The notes under the pieces: model-generated
Seen by the model: only the letters and a program-made list of their open reading frames with translations
Databases searched by the model: none
What the model was told of the DNA's origin: nothing
Shown: one piece after another, positions 9,492 through 22,120 of the stretch
How the letters are laid out: each line of letters starts with the position of its first letter
Numbering within the stretch: the stretch's first letter is position 1
NCBI RefSeq assembly: GCF_030818545.1
Contig: NZ_JAUTAH010000001.1
Coordinates: forward strand, 501,001 to 565,000
DNA from: Brevundimonas sp. SORGH_AS_0993
Lineage (GTDB): Bacteria > Pseudomonadota > Alphaproteobacteria > Caulobacterales > Caulobacteraceae
Length of the DNA: 64,000 nucleotides
Direction of reading: 5' to 3'
Translations under genes and position numbers: made by a program

Positions 9492-10808
9492 ATGCGCCTG
9501 TCGCGCTTTTTCCTGCCCACGCTGAAGGAAGCCCCTTCGGACGCCCAGATCGTTTCGCACCAGCTGATGCTGCGCGCCGGCATGATCAAGCAGGAGGCCG
9601 CCGGCATCTACGCCTGGCTGCCGCTGGGTCTGAAAGTGCTGCGCAAGATCGAGCAGATCGTGCGCGAGGAGCAGGCGAGGGCGGGGGCAGTCGAACTGCT
9701 GATGCCGACACTGCAACTGGCCGACCTGTGGCGCGAGAGCGGACGTTACGATGCCTATGGTCCCGAAATGCTGCGAATCACCGACCGGCATGAGCGCGAA
9801 CTGCTGTACGGCCCCACCAACGAGGAGATGATCACCGACATCTTCCGGGCCTATGTGAAGTCCTACAAATCGCTGCCGCTGAACCTGTTTCACATCCAGT
9901 GGAAGTTCCGCGACGAGCGCCGCCCGCGCTTCGGCGTGATGCGGGGCCGCGAGTTCCTGATGAAGGACGCCTATTCGTTCGACGTGGACGAGGCGGCGGC
10001 GCGTGTCGCCTACAATAGGATGTTCACCGCCTATCTGAACACCTTCGCGCGCCTGGGCCTGAAGGCCGTGCCGATGCGCGCCGACACCGGCCCCATAGGC
10101 GGCGACCTGAGCCACGAGTTCATCGTCCTGGCCGAGACGGGCGAGAGCGAGGTTTTCTGCGACCGCAAGCTGGTCGAGATGCCCGCGCCCGGCGACGATT
10201 TCAGCCCCGAAGCCGTCCAGGCCGTGTTCGACGAGCGCACCGCCCTCTACGCCGCCACCGAAGAGATGCACGACCCGGCCCGGTTCGAGGCCGACACCGC
10301 CGAGGGCGACCGACTGTCGGCGCGCGGCATCGAGGTCGGCCACATCTTCTACTTTGGCACGAAATACTCGGCCCCGATGAAGGCCAAGGTCGCCGGACCT
10401 GACGGTCAGGACGCCGAGGTCCATATGGGCAGCTATGGCGTCGGGGTGTCGCGCCTTCTGGGCGCCATCATCGAGGCCAGCCACGACGACGGCGGCATCA
10501 TCTGGCCCGACGCGGTCGCGCCGTTCGACGTGGTCGTGATCAATCTGCGCGCCAATGACGAGGCTGTCTCGGCCGCCTGCGAAGACGCGGTCGCCCAGTT
10601 GGAGACGCTCGGCAAGGACGTTCTCTACGACGACACCGACGAACGGCCGGGCGGCAAGTTCGCCACCGCCGATTTGATCGGCGTACCGTGGCAACTGACC
10701 ATCGGTCCCAAGGGTTTGGCCGAGGGCGTGGTCGAGTTGAAGCGCCGAGACACCGGCGAGAAGGTCTCCGTCGCCTTGGCCGAAGCGATTGAAAGGTTGA
10801 CGGCTTGA
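9492..10808 (+). CDS. proS: Prolyl-tRNA synthetase (short alphaproteobacterial type)
   Basis: Class II aminoacyl-tRNA synthetase charging tRNA-Pro, 438 aa from ATG 9492. The class II motifs are visible: [21 protein letters not shown] (motif 2) and the [17 protein letters not shown] motif 3 region (residues about 314-330), followed by an anticodon-binding domain ending near residue 430. It lacks the long editing insertion of E. coli ProS, as is usual for the mitochondrial/alphaproteobacterial short form. Its stop overlaps the TTG start of lolC by four bases, forming a proS-lolC-lolD unit. Confidence 0.97.
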   Translation: MRLSRFFLPTLKEAPSDAQIVSHQLMLRAGMIKQEAAGIYAWLPLGLKVLRKIEQIVREEQARAGAVELLMPTLQLADLWRESGRYDAYGPEMLRITDRHERELLYGPTNEEMITDIFRAYVKSYKSLPLNLFHIQWKFRDERRPRFGVMRGREFLMKDAYSFDVDEAAARVAYNRMFTAYLNTFARLGLKAVPMRADTGPIGGDLSHEFIVLAETGESEVFCDRKLVEMPAPGDDFSPEAVQAVFDERTALYAATEEMHDPARFEADTAEGDRLSARGIEVGHIFYFGTKYSAPMKAKVAGPDGQDAEVHMGSYGVGVSRLLGAIIEASHDDGGIIWPDAVAPFDVVVINLRANDEAVSAACEDAVAQLETLGKDVLYDDTDERPGGKFATADLIGVPWQLTIGPKGLAEGVVELKRRDTGEKVSVALAEAIERLTA

Positions 10809-12091
10809 GCCTGCCTGTCCGTTCTTCCCGCGCCTTCTCCTCTTGGGAGATCGGCCTGGCCCTTCGCTATCTGCGCGCCAAGCGCAAGGAGGGCGGGGTC
10901 GCCCTGATCGCCATCATCAGCTTCGTCGGCATCCTGCTGGCGGTGATGGCGCTGATCGTGGTGCTGAGCATCATGTCCGGGTTCCGTACCGAACTGTTGG
11001 GGCGCATGCTGTCGTTCAACGGGCATATGTATGTGCAGGGGCCGGTCCTGACGTCGCCGGATCGTGACGCCGCGCTGAAACGGATCGCCGCTGTGCCGGG
11101 GGTGGTCAGCGCCAGCCCCCTGAACGAGGCGCAGAGCCTGGTGCGCGTCGGCGGCTATACGACCGGCGCCGTGGTGCGCGGGGTCCGGCCCGAGGACCTG
11201 GCCGACACCAGATTCGTGTTCGACAGTCTGACGCCGGCCGAGCGGGAGAGCTTCGGCAAGGGCGCCTATGGCGGGGACCGTATCCTGATCGGCGCGGCCC
11301 TGGCCAACTCGCTGGGCGTGCGGGTCGGCGATCCGCTCACCCTGTATTCCCCGACCGGCGCCGACAGCGCCTTCGGCAATCTGGGCGGCTTGGAAAAGAC
11401 CTATTTCGTCGGCGGCCTGTTCCGCTCGGGGGCGGCCGACTACGACCGGGCCTTCATGTTCATGCCGCTGGAGCAGCAGCAGCTGTTCTTCGGCAAGGAG
11501 GGCGTCTGGGACGTGATCGAGATCAAGGTCGCCGACGCCGACAAGGTGGGCGCAATGACCGACGCCATCCGCGAGGCTGCCGGGCCCGGCGCGGTCGTAA
11601 CCGACTGGCGCGAGCGCCAGGCCGCCTTCTACGGCGCTCTGAAGGTCGAGCGGGTCGCCATGAGCATCATTCTGGGCATGGTGGTGGCCATCGCCGCCCT
11701 GAACATCATCTCCGGCATCGTCATGCTGGTGAAGAACAAGACCAAGGACATCGCCATACTGCGCACCATCGGCGCCAGCCCCTCGGCCATCCTGCGCGTC
11801 TTCTTCATGGCCGGGTCGATGATCGGGGTGGCGGGCACCGTCGCCGGCCTGGTCCTGGGGCTGCTGTTCTGCCTGAACATCGGCTCCATCCAGCATTTCC
11901 TGGAGTGGGTGTTCCAGACCAAGCTGTTCAACGCCGATGTCTATACGCTCGATTCCGTGCCGGCCCTGGTCGATCCGGTGGACGTGATCTGGATCACCGT
12001 CTGGGCGACCTTCATGTCCTGCGTCGCCAGCCTGATCCCGTCGTGGCTGGCTACCCGGATCGATCCGATCGAGGCGTTGCGTTATGAGTAG
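10805..12091 (+). CDS. lolC: Lipoprotein-releasing ABC transporter permease LolC/LolE
   Basis: Inner-membrane permease of the Lol system, which extracts outer-membrane lipoproteins from the inner membrane and passes them to LolA. It is 428 aa. The N-terminal helix at about residues 25-55 ([20 protein letters not shown]) is followed by a MacB-like periplasmic domain (about 60-270). A three-helix FtsX domain at about 280-420 includes [15 protein letters not shown], the coupling helix region. The TTG start at 10805 overlaps the proS stop. Only one permease gene is present, so the transporter may be a homodimer, unlike the E. coli LolC/LolE pair. Confidence 0.93.
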   Translation: MSLPVRSSRAFSSWEIGLALRYLRAKRKEGGVALIAIISFVGILLAVMALIVVLSIMSGFRTELLGRMLSFNGHMYVQGPVLTSPDRDAALKRIAAVPGVVSASPLNEAQSLVRVGGYTTGAVVRGVRPEDLADTRFVFDSLTPAERESFGKGAYGGDRILIGAALANSLGVRVGDPLTLYSPTGADSAFGNLGGLEKTYFVGGLFRSGAADYDRAFMFMPLEQQQLFFGKEGVWDVIEIKVADADKVGAMTDAIREAAGPGAVVTDWRERQAAFYGALKVERVAMSIILGMVVAIAALNIISGIVMLVKNKTKDIAILRTIGASPSAILRVFFMAGSMIGVAGTVAGLVLGLLFCLNIGSIQHFLEWVFQTKLFNADVYTLDSVPALVDPVDVIWITVWATFMSCVASLIPSWLATRIDPIEALRYE

Positions 12092-12791
12092 GTCCGCCTC
12101 CATCCTGTCCGTGCGCGGGCTGACGCGCACCTATGACACCGCCCAAGGCGGCCTGACGGTGCTGAGGGGCGTCGATCTGGACGTCTATCCGGGCGAGATC
12201 GTCGGCCTGATTGGGCCTTCTGGGTCTGGCAAGTCGTCGCTGCTGCATGCGGCGGGCCTGCTGGAGCGGCCGACGGCCGGGACCGTGACCATCGACGGAG
12301 AGGCGGTCGGCGACCTGGACGAACGGGCGCGCACCCGTCTGCGGCTAGGCCGGATCGGCTTCGTCTATCAGTTTCACCACCTGCTGCCCGAGTTCGACGC
12401 CCGCGACAACGTCGCCCTGCCGATGCGGATCGCCGGCGTGTCGCAGGGCGAAGCCCGCCGTCGCGCGGAGGAGACGCTGAAGGCCCTGGGCCTGGGTGAC
12501 CGCCTGACGCACCAGCCGGCCCAGCTGTCGGGCGGAGAGCAGCAGCGGGTCGCCATCGGGCGAGCCCTGGTCAACGGGCCGCGCCTGCTGCTGGCCGACG
12601 AACCGACCGGCAACCTGGACCCGACGACCAGCCAGTCGGTGTTCGAGGCCCTGAGATCCCTGGCCAAGACCACCGGCGTGGGGGGGCTGATCGCCACTCA
12701 CAACATGGAGCTGGCGGGCCATATGGACCGCGTCTTCGCCCTGAAAGACGGCCAGTTGGAAGAGCGGGCGGCGGAGAGCCACGCCTACTGA
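12084..12791 (+). CDS. lolD: Lipoprotein-releasing ABC transporter ATPase LolD
   Basis: A 235-aa ABC ATPase that powers lipoprotein release together with the upstream permease. Walker [10 protein letters not shown] is at about residues 42-50, the Q-loop in [11 protein letters not shown], the ABC signature [15 protein letters not shown] at about 148-162, Walker [13 protein letters not shown] at about 171-182 and the H-loop ATHN near 213. The ATG at 12084 overlaps the lolC end by eight bases, which argues for a joint LolCD complex made from one message. Confidence 0.96.
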   Translation: MSRSASILSVRGLTRTYDTAQGGLTVLRGVDLDVYPGEIVGLIGPSGSGKSSLLHAAGLLERPTAGTVTIDGEAVGDLDERARTRLRLGRIGFVYQFHHLLPEFDARDNVALPMRIAGVSQGEARRRAEETLKALGLGDRLTHQPAQLSGGEQQRVAIGRALVNGPRLLLADEPTGNLDPTTSQSVFEALRSLAKTTGVGGLIATHNMELAGHMDRVFALKDGQLEERAAESHAY

Positions 12792-12911
12792 TGGGACCGA
12801 ATCGCGTTCTTAGGCGGCAATTGCGTGAGAATACGAGGTGTTCCATCCCAAAGCGGCCCTATATCCTGGGTCGATGAAGAGACTTGGGCTCGCCGTGACC
12901 GAGACTGCGGC

Positions 12912-13574
12912 GTGAGAGATGTGAATCAGCAGGCCGAGGCCGCAGCCTCCGACACCGGGCGGGCGCGGAGTCGCGCCGAAACGCACGTCGGTCCTGAAAT
13001 CGTGGTGGTGGACGACGACGCCACTATCCTGTCGATGACGGTGTTGACGTTCCGCGAGGCCGGTTACGCCGCCATCGGATTCAGCGACCCGCTGGATGCC
13101 CTGATGCGGGTGTCGGACGCCGATCCCACCTGTATCGTCGTCGATCTGAAGCTGCCGGGCGTGGAAGGATTGGATCTGGTCAGCGCCTTCTGCGCCTTCG
13201 GCCGGCACGCCGTGATCCTGGTCAGCGCCTATGTCGACGTCCTCACCACGGTCGATGCGATGCGGATGGGGGTCGACAACGTCCTGACCAAGCCCACCTC
13301 GCCCGAGACTCTGTTGTCGGCGGCGCAGCGCGCGCTCGACGTATTGATCTCCATGCCGCGGCAGGATGTCCTGACCTTCACACGACGGGAGCGGCAGGTG
13401 GCCGAGTTCATCGTGGCGGGCAGAACCACCAAACAGATCGCTCAGGCCCTGAACCTTAGTCCGCGAACGGTCGAGTTTTTCCGGGCCAGCCTGTCGCGAA
13501 AGACGCAGTCGCCCAATTCGGCCGCCTTGGCCTCGGCCCTGACGCGGATCGGATTTCACGCCCCGGGCGCTTGA
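12912..13574 (+). CDS. FixJ/LuxR-family response regulator
   Basis: Two-component transcription regulator. The receiver domain (about residues 30-145) shows the acidic pocket VVVDDDA, the phospho-acceptor Asp in VVDLKLPG, the switch Ser in LVSAY and the conserved Lys in LTKPTS. The C-terminal LuxR-type helix-turn-helix (FTRRERQVAEFIVAG... LSPRTVEFF) follows. No partner kinase is in the window, so it is an orphan here. The start is uncertain: GTG 12912 is chosen because it leaves a short leader before the receiver, while GTG 12921 or 12825 are possible. Its stop codon overlaps the -35 box of the SOS promoter that follows. Confidence 0.85.
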   Translation: MRDVNQQAEAAASDTGRARSRAETHVGPEIVVVDDDATILSMTVLTFREAGYAAIGFSDPLDALMRVSDADPTCIVVDLKLPGVEGLDLVSAFCAFGRHAVILVSAYVDVLTTVDAMRMGVDNVLTKPTSPETLLSAAQRALDVLISMPRQDVLTFTRRERQVAEFIVAGRTTKQIAQALNLSPRTVEFFRASLSRKTQSPNSAALASALTRIGFHAPGA

Positions 13575-13610
13575 CGTGAACAAATGTCGAACATAGAACA
13601 TTCCCGGAAC
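13571..13610 (+). promoter_or_regulatory. SOS-controlled promoter with two LexA boxes
   Basis: TTGACG (13571-13576) and TAGAAC (13594-13599) are separated by exactly 17 bases, a good sigma70-type promoter. Two perfect GAAC-N7-GAAC elements, the reverse complement of the alphaproteobacterial LexA box GTTC-N7-GTTC, lie at 13578-13592 (filling the spacer) and 13596-13610 (covering the -10 and start region). The four GAAC words are spaced 11, 7 and 11 bases apart. Bound LexA would block RNA polymerase. The first ORF downstream is the 31-codon gene at 13637. Confidence 0.85.
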
Positions 13611-13636
13611 ACACAGGGTGATCTGGGGATAAGACC

Positions 13637-13732
13637 ATGCCGCGTTTGATGAGGGATATGCTGTCGCTTGCGTCGTGCGGCGGCTTCGTCTGGATGGTCT
13701 GGCAGGCGGCGTTGATGGCCACGAGCGTATGA
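13637..13732 (+). CDS. sidA: SidA-like SOS-induced small membrane peptide (putative cell-division inhibitor)
   Basis: A 31-codon ORF starting MPRLMRDMLSLASCGG and ending TSV, with TGA at 13730-13732. Two Arg near the N-terminus (positions 3 and 6) precede one hydrophobic helix of about 20 residues, so a single-pass inner-membrane peptide with N-in topology is expected. It lies 27 bases after a pair of LexA boxes and has a GGGGA stretch upstream of ATG. Caulobacter SidA is a 29-aa, LexA-controlled inner-membrane peptide that blocks division through FtsW/FtsN. Size, helix and promoter match that description, and I recall sidA lying beside dnaE. The homology is inferred, not aligned. Confidence 0.7.
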   Translation: MPRLMRDMLSLASCGGFVWMVWQAALMATSV

Positions 13733-13803
13733 TGCCATGGCTGGGTCGTTGGCAGTCGCGCCGAGTCGGCGTCTGATCGGCGGTCGAGTTGAAGGAGCGA
13801 ACG

Positions 13804-17264
<3,461 letters not shown>

Positions 17265-17265
<1 letters not shown>

Positions 17266-17753
17266 TGGTCGGCGCTCTGGTGGCTTTGAGCCTCGGCCTG
17301 ACTGGGGCCACCGCCGCCCATCCCGTGTCGCCCTCTATTCGTGAGAATGTCGTCATGTCACACGCCGCCGGAACCTTCCAGGTCTCGATAACGCCCGCGC
17401 CGCCGGCCTTCGAAGCCGCTCCCGACCTGCCGGGGCGCATGATCTTGGCCAAGACCTTCCACGGCGGAATCGAGGGAACCGCTGCGGGTGAGATGCTGGC
17501 TGTCCGCGAAGGTCAGTCCGGGGCCTATGTCGCCATGGAGCGCGTGACGGGCGCGGTGAACGGTCGCAACGGCAGTTTCGTGCTGGTTCACCGCGGCGTC
17601 ATGACTGCGCAGGGGCAGGAGTTGCTGATCACCATCGTTCCCGGTTCGGGCACAGGGAATCTGGCGGGCATAAGCGGCGTCTTCCACCTGACGATCGACA
17701 AGGGCGAACACCGCTACGATTTGGAATACAGCCTTCCCGACTTTGCCACGTGA
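17265..17753 (+). CDS. DUF3224 family protein
   Basis: A 162-aa protein whose last 133 residues fit the DUF3224 family: MSHAAGTFQVSITP, then GRMILAKTFHGGIEGTAAGEML, VAMERVTGAVNGRNGSFVL and GTGNLAGISGVFHL, a small beta-barrel of unknown function. Two starts are possible. ATG 17265 overlaps the dnaE stop (TGATG) and adds a signal-peptide-like leader (GALVALSLGLTGATAA). ATG 17355 gives the bare domain at the usual family start. I list the longer form because of the overlap with dnaE. Confidence 0.75.
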
Positions 17754-17839
17754 GCCGTTATGGCGACTATCGGCGTTAAGTCGGCGTTCGCTTCGTCATG
17801 CTTTTCCATGGAACATTATGGCTAAGCTTTTGATATTTC

Positions 17840-17865
17840 GGAACCTCACGGCCGCGTGATGGGTT
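17840..17865 (+). promoter_or_regulatory. Candidate EcfG-type (general stress) promoter
   Basis: GGAAC at 17840-17844 is followed after 17 bases by GGTT at 17862-17865, close to the alphaproteobacterial EcfG/SigT consensus GGAAC-N17-CGTT with one mismatch. It lies 27 bases before the ATG of the DUF4142 lipoprotein gene, with AGGGAG as ribosome-binding site in between. The short motif can occur by chance, so this is a tentative assignment. Confidence 0.35.
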
Positions 17866-17892
17866 TGGTCAGTCCATAGGGAGACTGATCCA

Positions 17893-18489
17893 ATGAAAAC
17901 TCTGACCCTTGCCGGCGTCGCATCGCTGGTCCTTCTGGCGGCCTGCAACAACAACGGCGACAGCGCGCGCCAGAACGCCGATGAGGCGGTGAACGCCACC
18001 CAGGACGCCACCGCCGGCGTCGTCGGCCAGACCTCGGCCGCCACCCTGGGCGCCAACACGGTCGACGGTTTCGTGACCGGGTTGGCCACCGGCAATATGT
18101 ATGAGCTGGAATCCGCCAAGATCGCTGAGGCCAAGTCCAGAAACGCCGACGTCAAGGCGCTGGCCGCCATGATCACCAAGGACCACACGGCTGCCGGCGA
18201 GAAGCTGACCGCCGTGGCGCCGACCGCCGCGCCCAACGTCGCAATTCCCACGACGCTGGACGAGCGACGCAAGGGCATGATCGACAACCTGAACGCCGCT
18301 ACGGCCGACGACTTCGACAAGGTCTATCTGGCGCAGCAGGTCGCCGCCCATAACGAGACCCTAACCCTGCTGAACGGTTTCTCGGACAAGACCGACGCTC
18401 CGGCTCTGTCGGGGCTGGCGCGCGAGTTGATCCCCGCGGTGACAGCTCACCGCGACCGCGCCCAGGCGCTTCTGGACGCGATGACGTAA
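17893..18489 (+). CDS. DUF4142 family lipoprotein
   Basis: A 198-aa exported protein. The N-terminus is a lipoprotein signal peptide with lipobox LLAAC (Cys about residue 18), so the mature protein should be lipid-anchored. The body fits DUF4142, a ferritin-like four-helix family often tied to stress responses: FVTGLATGNMYELESAKIA, then an alternation of helices with DHTAAGEKL and AAHNETLTLL. The start has AGGGAG at a normal distance. It is monocistronic, bounded by a 139-bp upstream gap and a strong terminator 22 bases after its stop. Function is unknown. Confidence 0.85.
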   Translation: MKTLTLAGVASLVLLAACNNNGDSARQNADEAVNATQDATAGVVGQTSAATLGANTVDGFVTGLATGNMYELESAKIAEAKSRNADVKALAAMITKDHTAAGEKLTAVAPTAAPNVAIPTTLDERRKGMIDNLNAATADDFDKVYLAQQVAAHNETLTLLNGFSDKTDAPALSGLARELIPAVTAHRDRAQALLDAMT

Positions 18490-18510
18490 GCCCAGGCTTG
18501 CTCCGAACCT

Positions 18511-18544
18511 GGAAAAGGCGGTCCCGTGCGGGGCCGCCTTTTCC
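18511..18544 (+). terminator. Rho-independent terminator after the DUF4142 gene
   Basis: A near-perfect 15-bp stem: GGAAAAGGCGGTCCC pairs with GGGGCCGCCTTTTCC across the 4-base loop GTGC (one G-T pair). The stem ends in a TTTT run. It lies between the DUF4142 gene and the rpsB leader and insulates the two. Confidence 0.85.
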
Positions 18545-18562
18545 TTGGTCTGGACGTGGCGC

Positions 18563-18591
18563 TTGCCATTTGGGTCCATCCCGACTACATG
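18563..18591 (+). promoter_or_regulatory. Candidate rpsB promoter and leader
   Basis: TTGCCA (18563-18568), a 17-base spacer and TACATG (18586-18591) form a plausible sigma70-type promoter. The transcript would have a leader of about 120 bases before rpsB. This leader contains the perfect palindrome GGCCGATATCGGCC at 18659-18672. Ribosomal protein S2 operons often have autoregulatory leaders, so this hairpin is a candidate element. Confidence 0.4.
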
Positions 18592-18716
18592 GCCCACGCA
18601 TTTCGCAACGCGGGAGAGGCGCGCTTCGGGGAGAAATCCCGTGACGCACCGTTCCGAGGGCCGATATCGGCCTTTAATCCCCGCGCCACGTTGATCGGAA
18701 AAAGGACTGAACGATC

Positions 18717-19577
18717 ATGGCTTTGCCTGAATTCTCGATGCGCACCCTGCTGGAAGCGGGCGCCCACTTCGGCCACCAGACGCACCGCTGGAACCCGAAG
18801 ATGGACCGTTACATCTTCGGCTCGCGTTCGAACATCCACATCATCGACCTGTCGCAGACGATGCCGCTGTTCCACCAGGCCCTGGTGGCGGTGCGCGACG
18901 TCGCCGCCAAGGGCGGTCGCGTCCTGTTCGTCGGCACCAAGCGCCAGGCCGCCGAACCGGTCGCCGAGGCCGCCAAGCGCTGCGCTCAATACTATATGAA
19001 CAACCGCTGGCTGGGCGGCACCCTGACCAACTGGCGCACCGTCTCGGGCTCCATCGCCCGCCTGCGCGAGCTGGAAGGCATTCTGGAAAACGGCGGTGAA
19101 GGCCGGAACAAGAAGGAACTGCTGACCCTGCAGCGCGAGAAGGACAAGCTGGAGCTTTCGCTGGGCGGCATCAAGGACATGGGTTCGATCCCGGACATCA
19201 TGTTCGTGATCGACACCAACAAGGAAGCGATCGCGATCCAGGAAGCTCGCAAGCTGAACATCCCGATCATCGCCATCCTGGACACCAACTCGGATCCGGA
19301 CGGCATCACCTATCCGGTCCCCGGCAACGACGACGCCGCGCGCGCCATTCAGACCTACTGCGACCTGATCGCCGACGCCGTCCTGGACGGCCTGGCCGCC
19401 GGCGCCTCGGCCTCGGGCATCGACCTGGGCGCTTCGGAAGCTCCGGTCGAGCCGATGCTGCGTGAAGCGCCGGCTGCGGTCGAAGCGGAAGCCGCTCCGG
19501 CCGGCGCTGAAGGCGCCGCCGCTGAACTGGAAGCCGCTGCTGAACCGGCTGCCGAAACCGAGAAGGCCGCGGGCTGA
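18717..19577 (+). CDS. rpsB: 30S ribosomal protein S2
   Basis: Small-subunit ribosomal protein uS2, 286 aa. The family core is evident: [20 protein letters not shown] (residues 8-27), [16 protein letters not shown], the [11 protein letters not shown] signature at about 98-108, and [19 protein letters not shown]-type residues near 180-200. The last 50 or so residues form an Ala/Glu-rich tail that makes it about 45 residues longer than E. coli S2. The AAAAAGGA stretch upstream of ATG 18717 serves as ribosome-binding site. It precedes tsf, the classical rpsB-tsf pair. Confidence 0.98.
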   Translation: MALPEFSMRTLLEAGAHFGHQTHRWNPKMDRYIFGSRSNIHIIDLSQTMPLFHQALVAVRDVAAKGGRVLFVGTKRQAAEPVAEAAKRCAQYYMNNRWLGGTLTNWRTVSGSIARLRELEGILENGGEGRNKKELLTLQREKDKLELSLGGIKDMGSIPDIMFVIDTNKEAIAIQEARKLNIPIIAILDTNSDPDGITYPVPGNDDAARAIQTYCDLIADAVLDGLAAGASASGIDLGASEAPVEPMLREAPAAVEAEAAPAGAEGAAAELEAAAEPAAETEKAAG

Positions 19578-19629
19578 TCGCCCGCCGGGCGGCTTTCGCG
19601 TTCTTGAGCGCCGCCTGACGAACTGACAC

Positions 19630-19656
19630 ACGGCCGGGCTAAGTCAGTCCGGCCGT
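19630..19656 (+). other. Hairpin between rpsB and tsf
   Basis: Arms ACGGCCGG (19630-19637) and CCGGCCGT (19649-19656) pair perfectly over an 11-base loop. No uridine run follows, so it is not a classical terminator. It may act as an attenuator or an mRNA processing/stability element in the 110-base rpsB-tsf gap. It ends 31 bases before the tsf start. Confidence 0.5.
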
Positions 19657-19687
19657 TCCCACATACGAATCCCCCAAGGAGAAGAAC

Positions 19688-20629
19688 ATGGCCGAGATCA
19701 CTGCCGCCCTCGTGAAGGAGCTTCGCGAGCGTTCGGGCGTCGGCATGATGGACTGCAAGAAGGCCTTGCAGGAAAACGACGGCAACATCGAAGCCGCGAT
19801 CGACTGGCTGCGCGCCAAGGGTCTGTCCAAGGCCGCCAAGAAGGCCGACCGCGTCGCCGCTGAAGGCTTGGTCGCCGTGGCGTCCAAGGAAGACGGCAAG
19901 GGCGAAGTCGCCGCCGCCATCGAGTTCAACGCGGAAACCGACTTCGTCGCCCGCAACGAACTGTTCCAGAACGCCGCCAAGCAATTCGCCCAACTGGGTC
20001 TGGAGCATCACTCCATCGAGGCCTTGCACGGCGCCGAGCTGGAAACCGGCAAGACGGTTCAGGACGAAGTGACCAACATGATCGCCACCATCGGCGAAAA
20101 CATGCAACTGCGTCGCGCCGCCCGCCTGTCGGTCGAAGAGGGCGTGGTTTCCACTTACGTCCACAACGCCGTCTCGCCGGGCGTCGGCCGCATTGGCGTG
20201 CTGGTCGCCCTGGAAGGCGAGGGCGACAAGACCGTCCTGCGCGAACTGGGCCGTAAGATCGCCATGCACGTCGCTGCGACCGCTCCGCTGTCGCTGAACA
20301 CCGACGACCTGGACCCCGCCGCCATCGAGAAGGAACGGGCCGTCCTGACCGAAAAGGCCAAGGAAGAAGGCCGTCCGGAAAACATGATCGCCAAGATCGT
20401 GGAAGGCCAGATCAACAAGTTCCAGAAGGACGTGGTGCTGTCCAAGCAGCCGTTCGTCATGGATCCGGACGTGACCGTCGAACAGCTGGTCGCCAACTCG
20501 GCCAAGGAACTGGGCTCCTCCAACCTGCGTCTGGCCGGCTTTGTCCGTCTGGCGCTGGGCGAGGGCGTCGAGAAGGTCGAAGGCCCTGACTTCGCGTCGG
20601 AAGTCGCCTCCATGATGGGCGGCAACTAA
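19688..20629 (+). CDS. tsf: Elongation factor Ts
   Basis: Guanine-nucleotide exchange factor for EF-Tu, 313 aa. The N-terminal UBA-like domain begins [20 protein letters not shown], with the signature [16 protein letters not shown]. The core carries the family motif [12 protein letters not shown] at about residues 78-89 and the dimerisation region beyond. A good AGGAGAAGAAC site precedes ATG 19688. It is followed by a terminator at 20638. Confidence 0.98.
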   Translation: MAEITAALVKELRERSGVGMMDCKKALQENDGNIEAAIDWLRAKGLSKAAKKADRVAAEGLVAVASKEDGKGEVAAAIEFNAETDFVARNELFQNAAKQFAQLGLEHHSIEALHGAELETGKTVQDEVTNMIATIGENMQLRRAARLSVEEGVVSTYVHNAVSPGVGRIGVLVALEGEGDKTVLRELGRKIAMHVAATAPLSLNTDDLDPAAIEKERAVLTEKAKEEGRPENMIAKIVEGQINKFQKDVVLSKQPFVMDPDVTVEQLVANSAKELGSSNLRLAGFVRLALGEGVEKVEGPDFASEVASMMGGN

Positions 20630-20637
20630 GACCCTTT

Positions 20638-20657
20638 CCCTCATTCGTGAGGGTTTT
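20638..20657 (+). terminator. Rho-independent terminator after tsf
   Basis: CCCTCA (20638-20643), the stable loop TTCG and TGAGGG (20648-20653) are followed by TTTT. It closes the rpsB-tsf transcript 8 bases after the tsf stop. Confidence 0.85.
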
Positions 20658-20680
20658 GTATCAGAGGGGCGCGTTCGGCT

Positions 20681-20710
20681 TTGATGGCCGGCGCGCCCTT
20701 CGTCTATAAG
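20681..20710 (+). promoter_or_regulatory. Candidate promoter for the pyrH envelope cluster
   Basis: TTGATG (20681-20686) and TATAAG (20705-20710) are separated by 18 bases, directly after the tsf terminator and 45 bases before the pyrH ATG. This is the only evident promoter ahead of the long run of closely spaced genes from pyrH to the FUSC protein; internal promoters are likely but I did not identify them. Confidence 0.5.
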
Positions 20711-20754
20711 AAGCCGCCTGATTCAAGGGCGCAGCAGCCAACGGACCTCCGCCC

Positions 20755-21486
20755 ATGCCCGACGCCCCCTCCAACTTCCGCTACAAGCGCGTGCTGCTGA
20801 AGGTTTCGGGCGAGGTGCTGATGGGCGAACAGGCCTTCGGCGTCGACATGAAGACCGTGGACACTGTCGCCAAGGCGGTCGCGGACGTGGCGGCCGAGGG
20901 GATCGAGATCTGCCTGGTCATCGGCGGCGGCAACATTTTCCGCGGCCTGTCCAAGGCGGCGGCGGGCATGGAGCGCGCCCAGGCCGACTATATGGGCATG
21001 CTGGCGACCATCATGAACGCCCTGGCGATGCAGTCGGCGCTGGAGAAGATCGGCGTCTCGACCCGGGTGCAGAGCGCCATTCCGATGGCCGCCATCGCCG
21101 AGCCCTATATTCGCCGACGCGCTCTGCGGCATCTGGAGAAGGGACGGGTCGTGATCTTCGCCGCCGGCGTCGGCGCCCCCTTCTTCACCACGGATTCCGG
21201 GGCGGCCCTGCGTGCGGCCGAAATGGGCTGCGACGCCCTGCTGAAGGGCACCAGCGTGGACGGCGTCTATACCGCCGACCCCAAGAAGGATCCGACCGCG
21301 ACCCGTTACGAGACCCTGACCTATCAGGACGTTCTGGCCAAGGATCTTCGTGTCATGGACGCCTCAGCCATCGCCATGATGCGCGACACGGGCATACCGA
21401 TCGTGGTCTTCTCGATCCGAGAAGACAATTCACTGCGCCGGACCCTGACGGGCGAAGGCACCTTCACGGTCATCAAGGACGTCTAA
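20755..21486 (+). CDS. pyrH: Uridylate kinase (UMP kinase)
   Basis: Phosphorylates UMP to UDP in pyrimidine nucleotide synthesis; 243 aa, the normal bacterial hexameric type of the amino-acid kinase fold. Motifs: [15 protein letters not shown] at the N-terminus, [10 protein letters not shown] near residues 58-67, and [16 protein letters not shown] near 165-180. A DNA gap of 39 bases separates it from frr, a conserved neighbour in the rpsB-tsf-pyrH-frr-uppS order. Confidence 0.98.
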   Translation: MPDAPSNFRYKRVLLKVSGEVLMGEQAFGVDMKTVDTVAKAVADVAAEGIEICLVIGGGNIFRGLSKAAAGMERAQADYMGMLATIMNALAMQSALEKIGVSTRVQSAIPMAAIAEPYIRRRALRHLEKGRVVIFAAGVGAPFFTTDSGAALRAAEMGCDALLKGTSVDGVYTADPKKDPTATRYETLTYQDVLAKDLRVMDASAIAMMRDTGIPIVVFSIREDNSLRRTLTGEGTFTVIKDV

Positions 21487-21525
21487 GCGCGTTCGTGTGA
21501 TCCGAAAGACAAGAGAGACGAGACG

Positions 21526-22083
21526 ATGGCGAAACCTGACGTGACCACCTATCGCGACCGCATGGACAAGGCGGTCGCCGCCCTGAAGGAGGAGTTCAGC
21601 GGCCTGCGCACCGGCCGCGCCAACGCCGGTCTGCTGGAACCCGTGCGGGTGGAGGCCTATGGTTCGGCCTCGCCGCTGAACGCGGTGGCCGCGATCAGCG
21701 TGCCCGAGCCGCGCATGATCACCGTCAGTGTCTGGGACAAGGGCATGGTCGTCTCGGTCGAGAAGGCCATCCGCAACGCCAACCTGGGCCTGAACCCCAT
21801 CGTGGACGGCCAGACCCTGCGCATCCCCATTCCGCCGCTGACGGAAGAACGCCGCAAGGACCTGGTCAAGCTGGCCGGCAAATACGCCGAACAGCAGAAG
21901 ATCGCCGTGCGCAACGTTCGCCGCGACGCCAACGACGACTTCAAGAAGGCCGAAAAGGCCGGCGACATCAGCCAGGACGAACAGAAGAAACTGGAAACCG
22001 ACGTCCAGAAGGAAACGGACGCGGCGATCAAGCGCATCGACGAAGCCTTGAAGACCAAGGAACAAGAAATCATGCAGGTCTGA
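21526..22083 (+). CDS. frr: Ribosome recycling factor
   Basis: A 185-aa tRNA-mimic that, with EF-G, splits post-termination ribosomes. Typical features are [22 protein letters not shown] at the N-terminus, the [14 protein letters not shown] hinge region, [15 protein letters not shown] and the charged C-terminal three-helix bundle. Start ATG 21526 is preceded by AGAGAGACGAGACG. It lies between pyrH and uppS. Confidence 0.98.
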   Translation: MAKPDVTTYRDRMDKAVAALKEEFSGLRTGRANAGLLEPVRVEAYGSASPLNAVAAISVPEPRMITVSVWDKGMVVSVEKAIRNANLGLNPIVDGQTLRIPIPPLTEERRKDLVKLAGKYAEQQKIAVRNVRRDANDDFKKAEKAGDISQDEQKKLETDVQKETDAAIKRIDEALKTKEQEIMQV

Positions 22084-22120
22084 GGCGGCACGGCTTGGCG
22101 CTGAACGGATTTTCCAGCAG

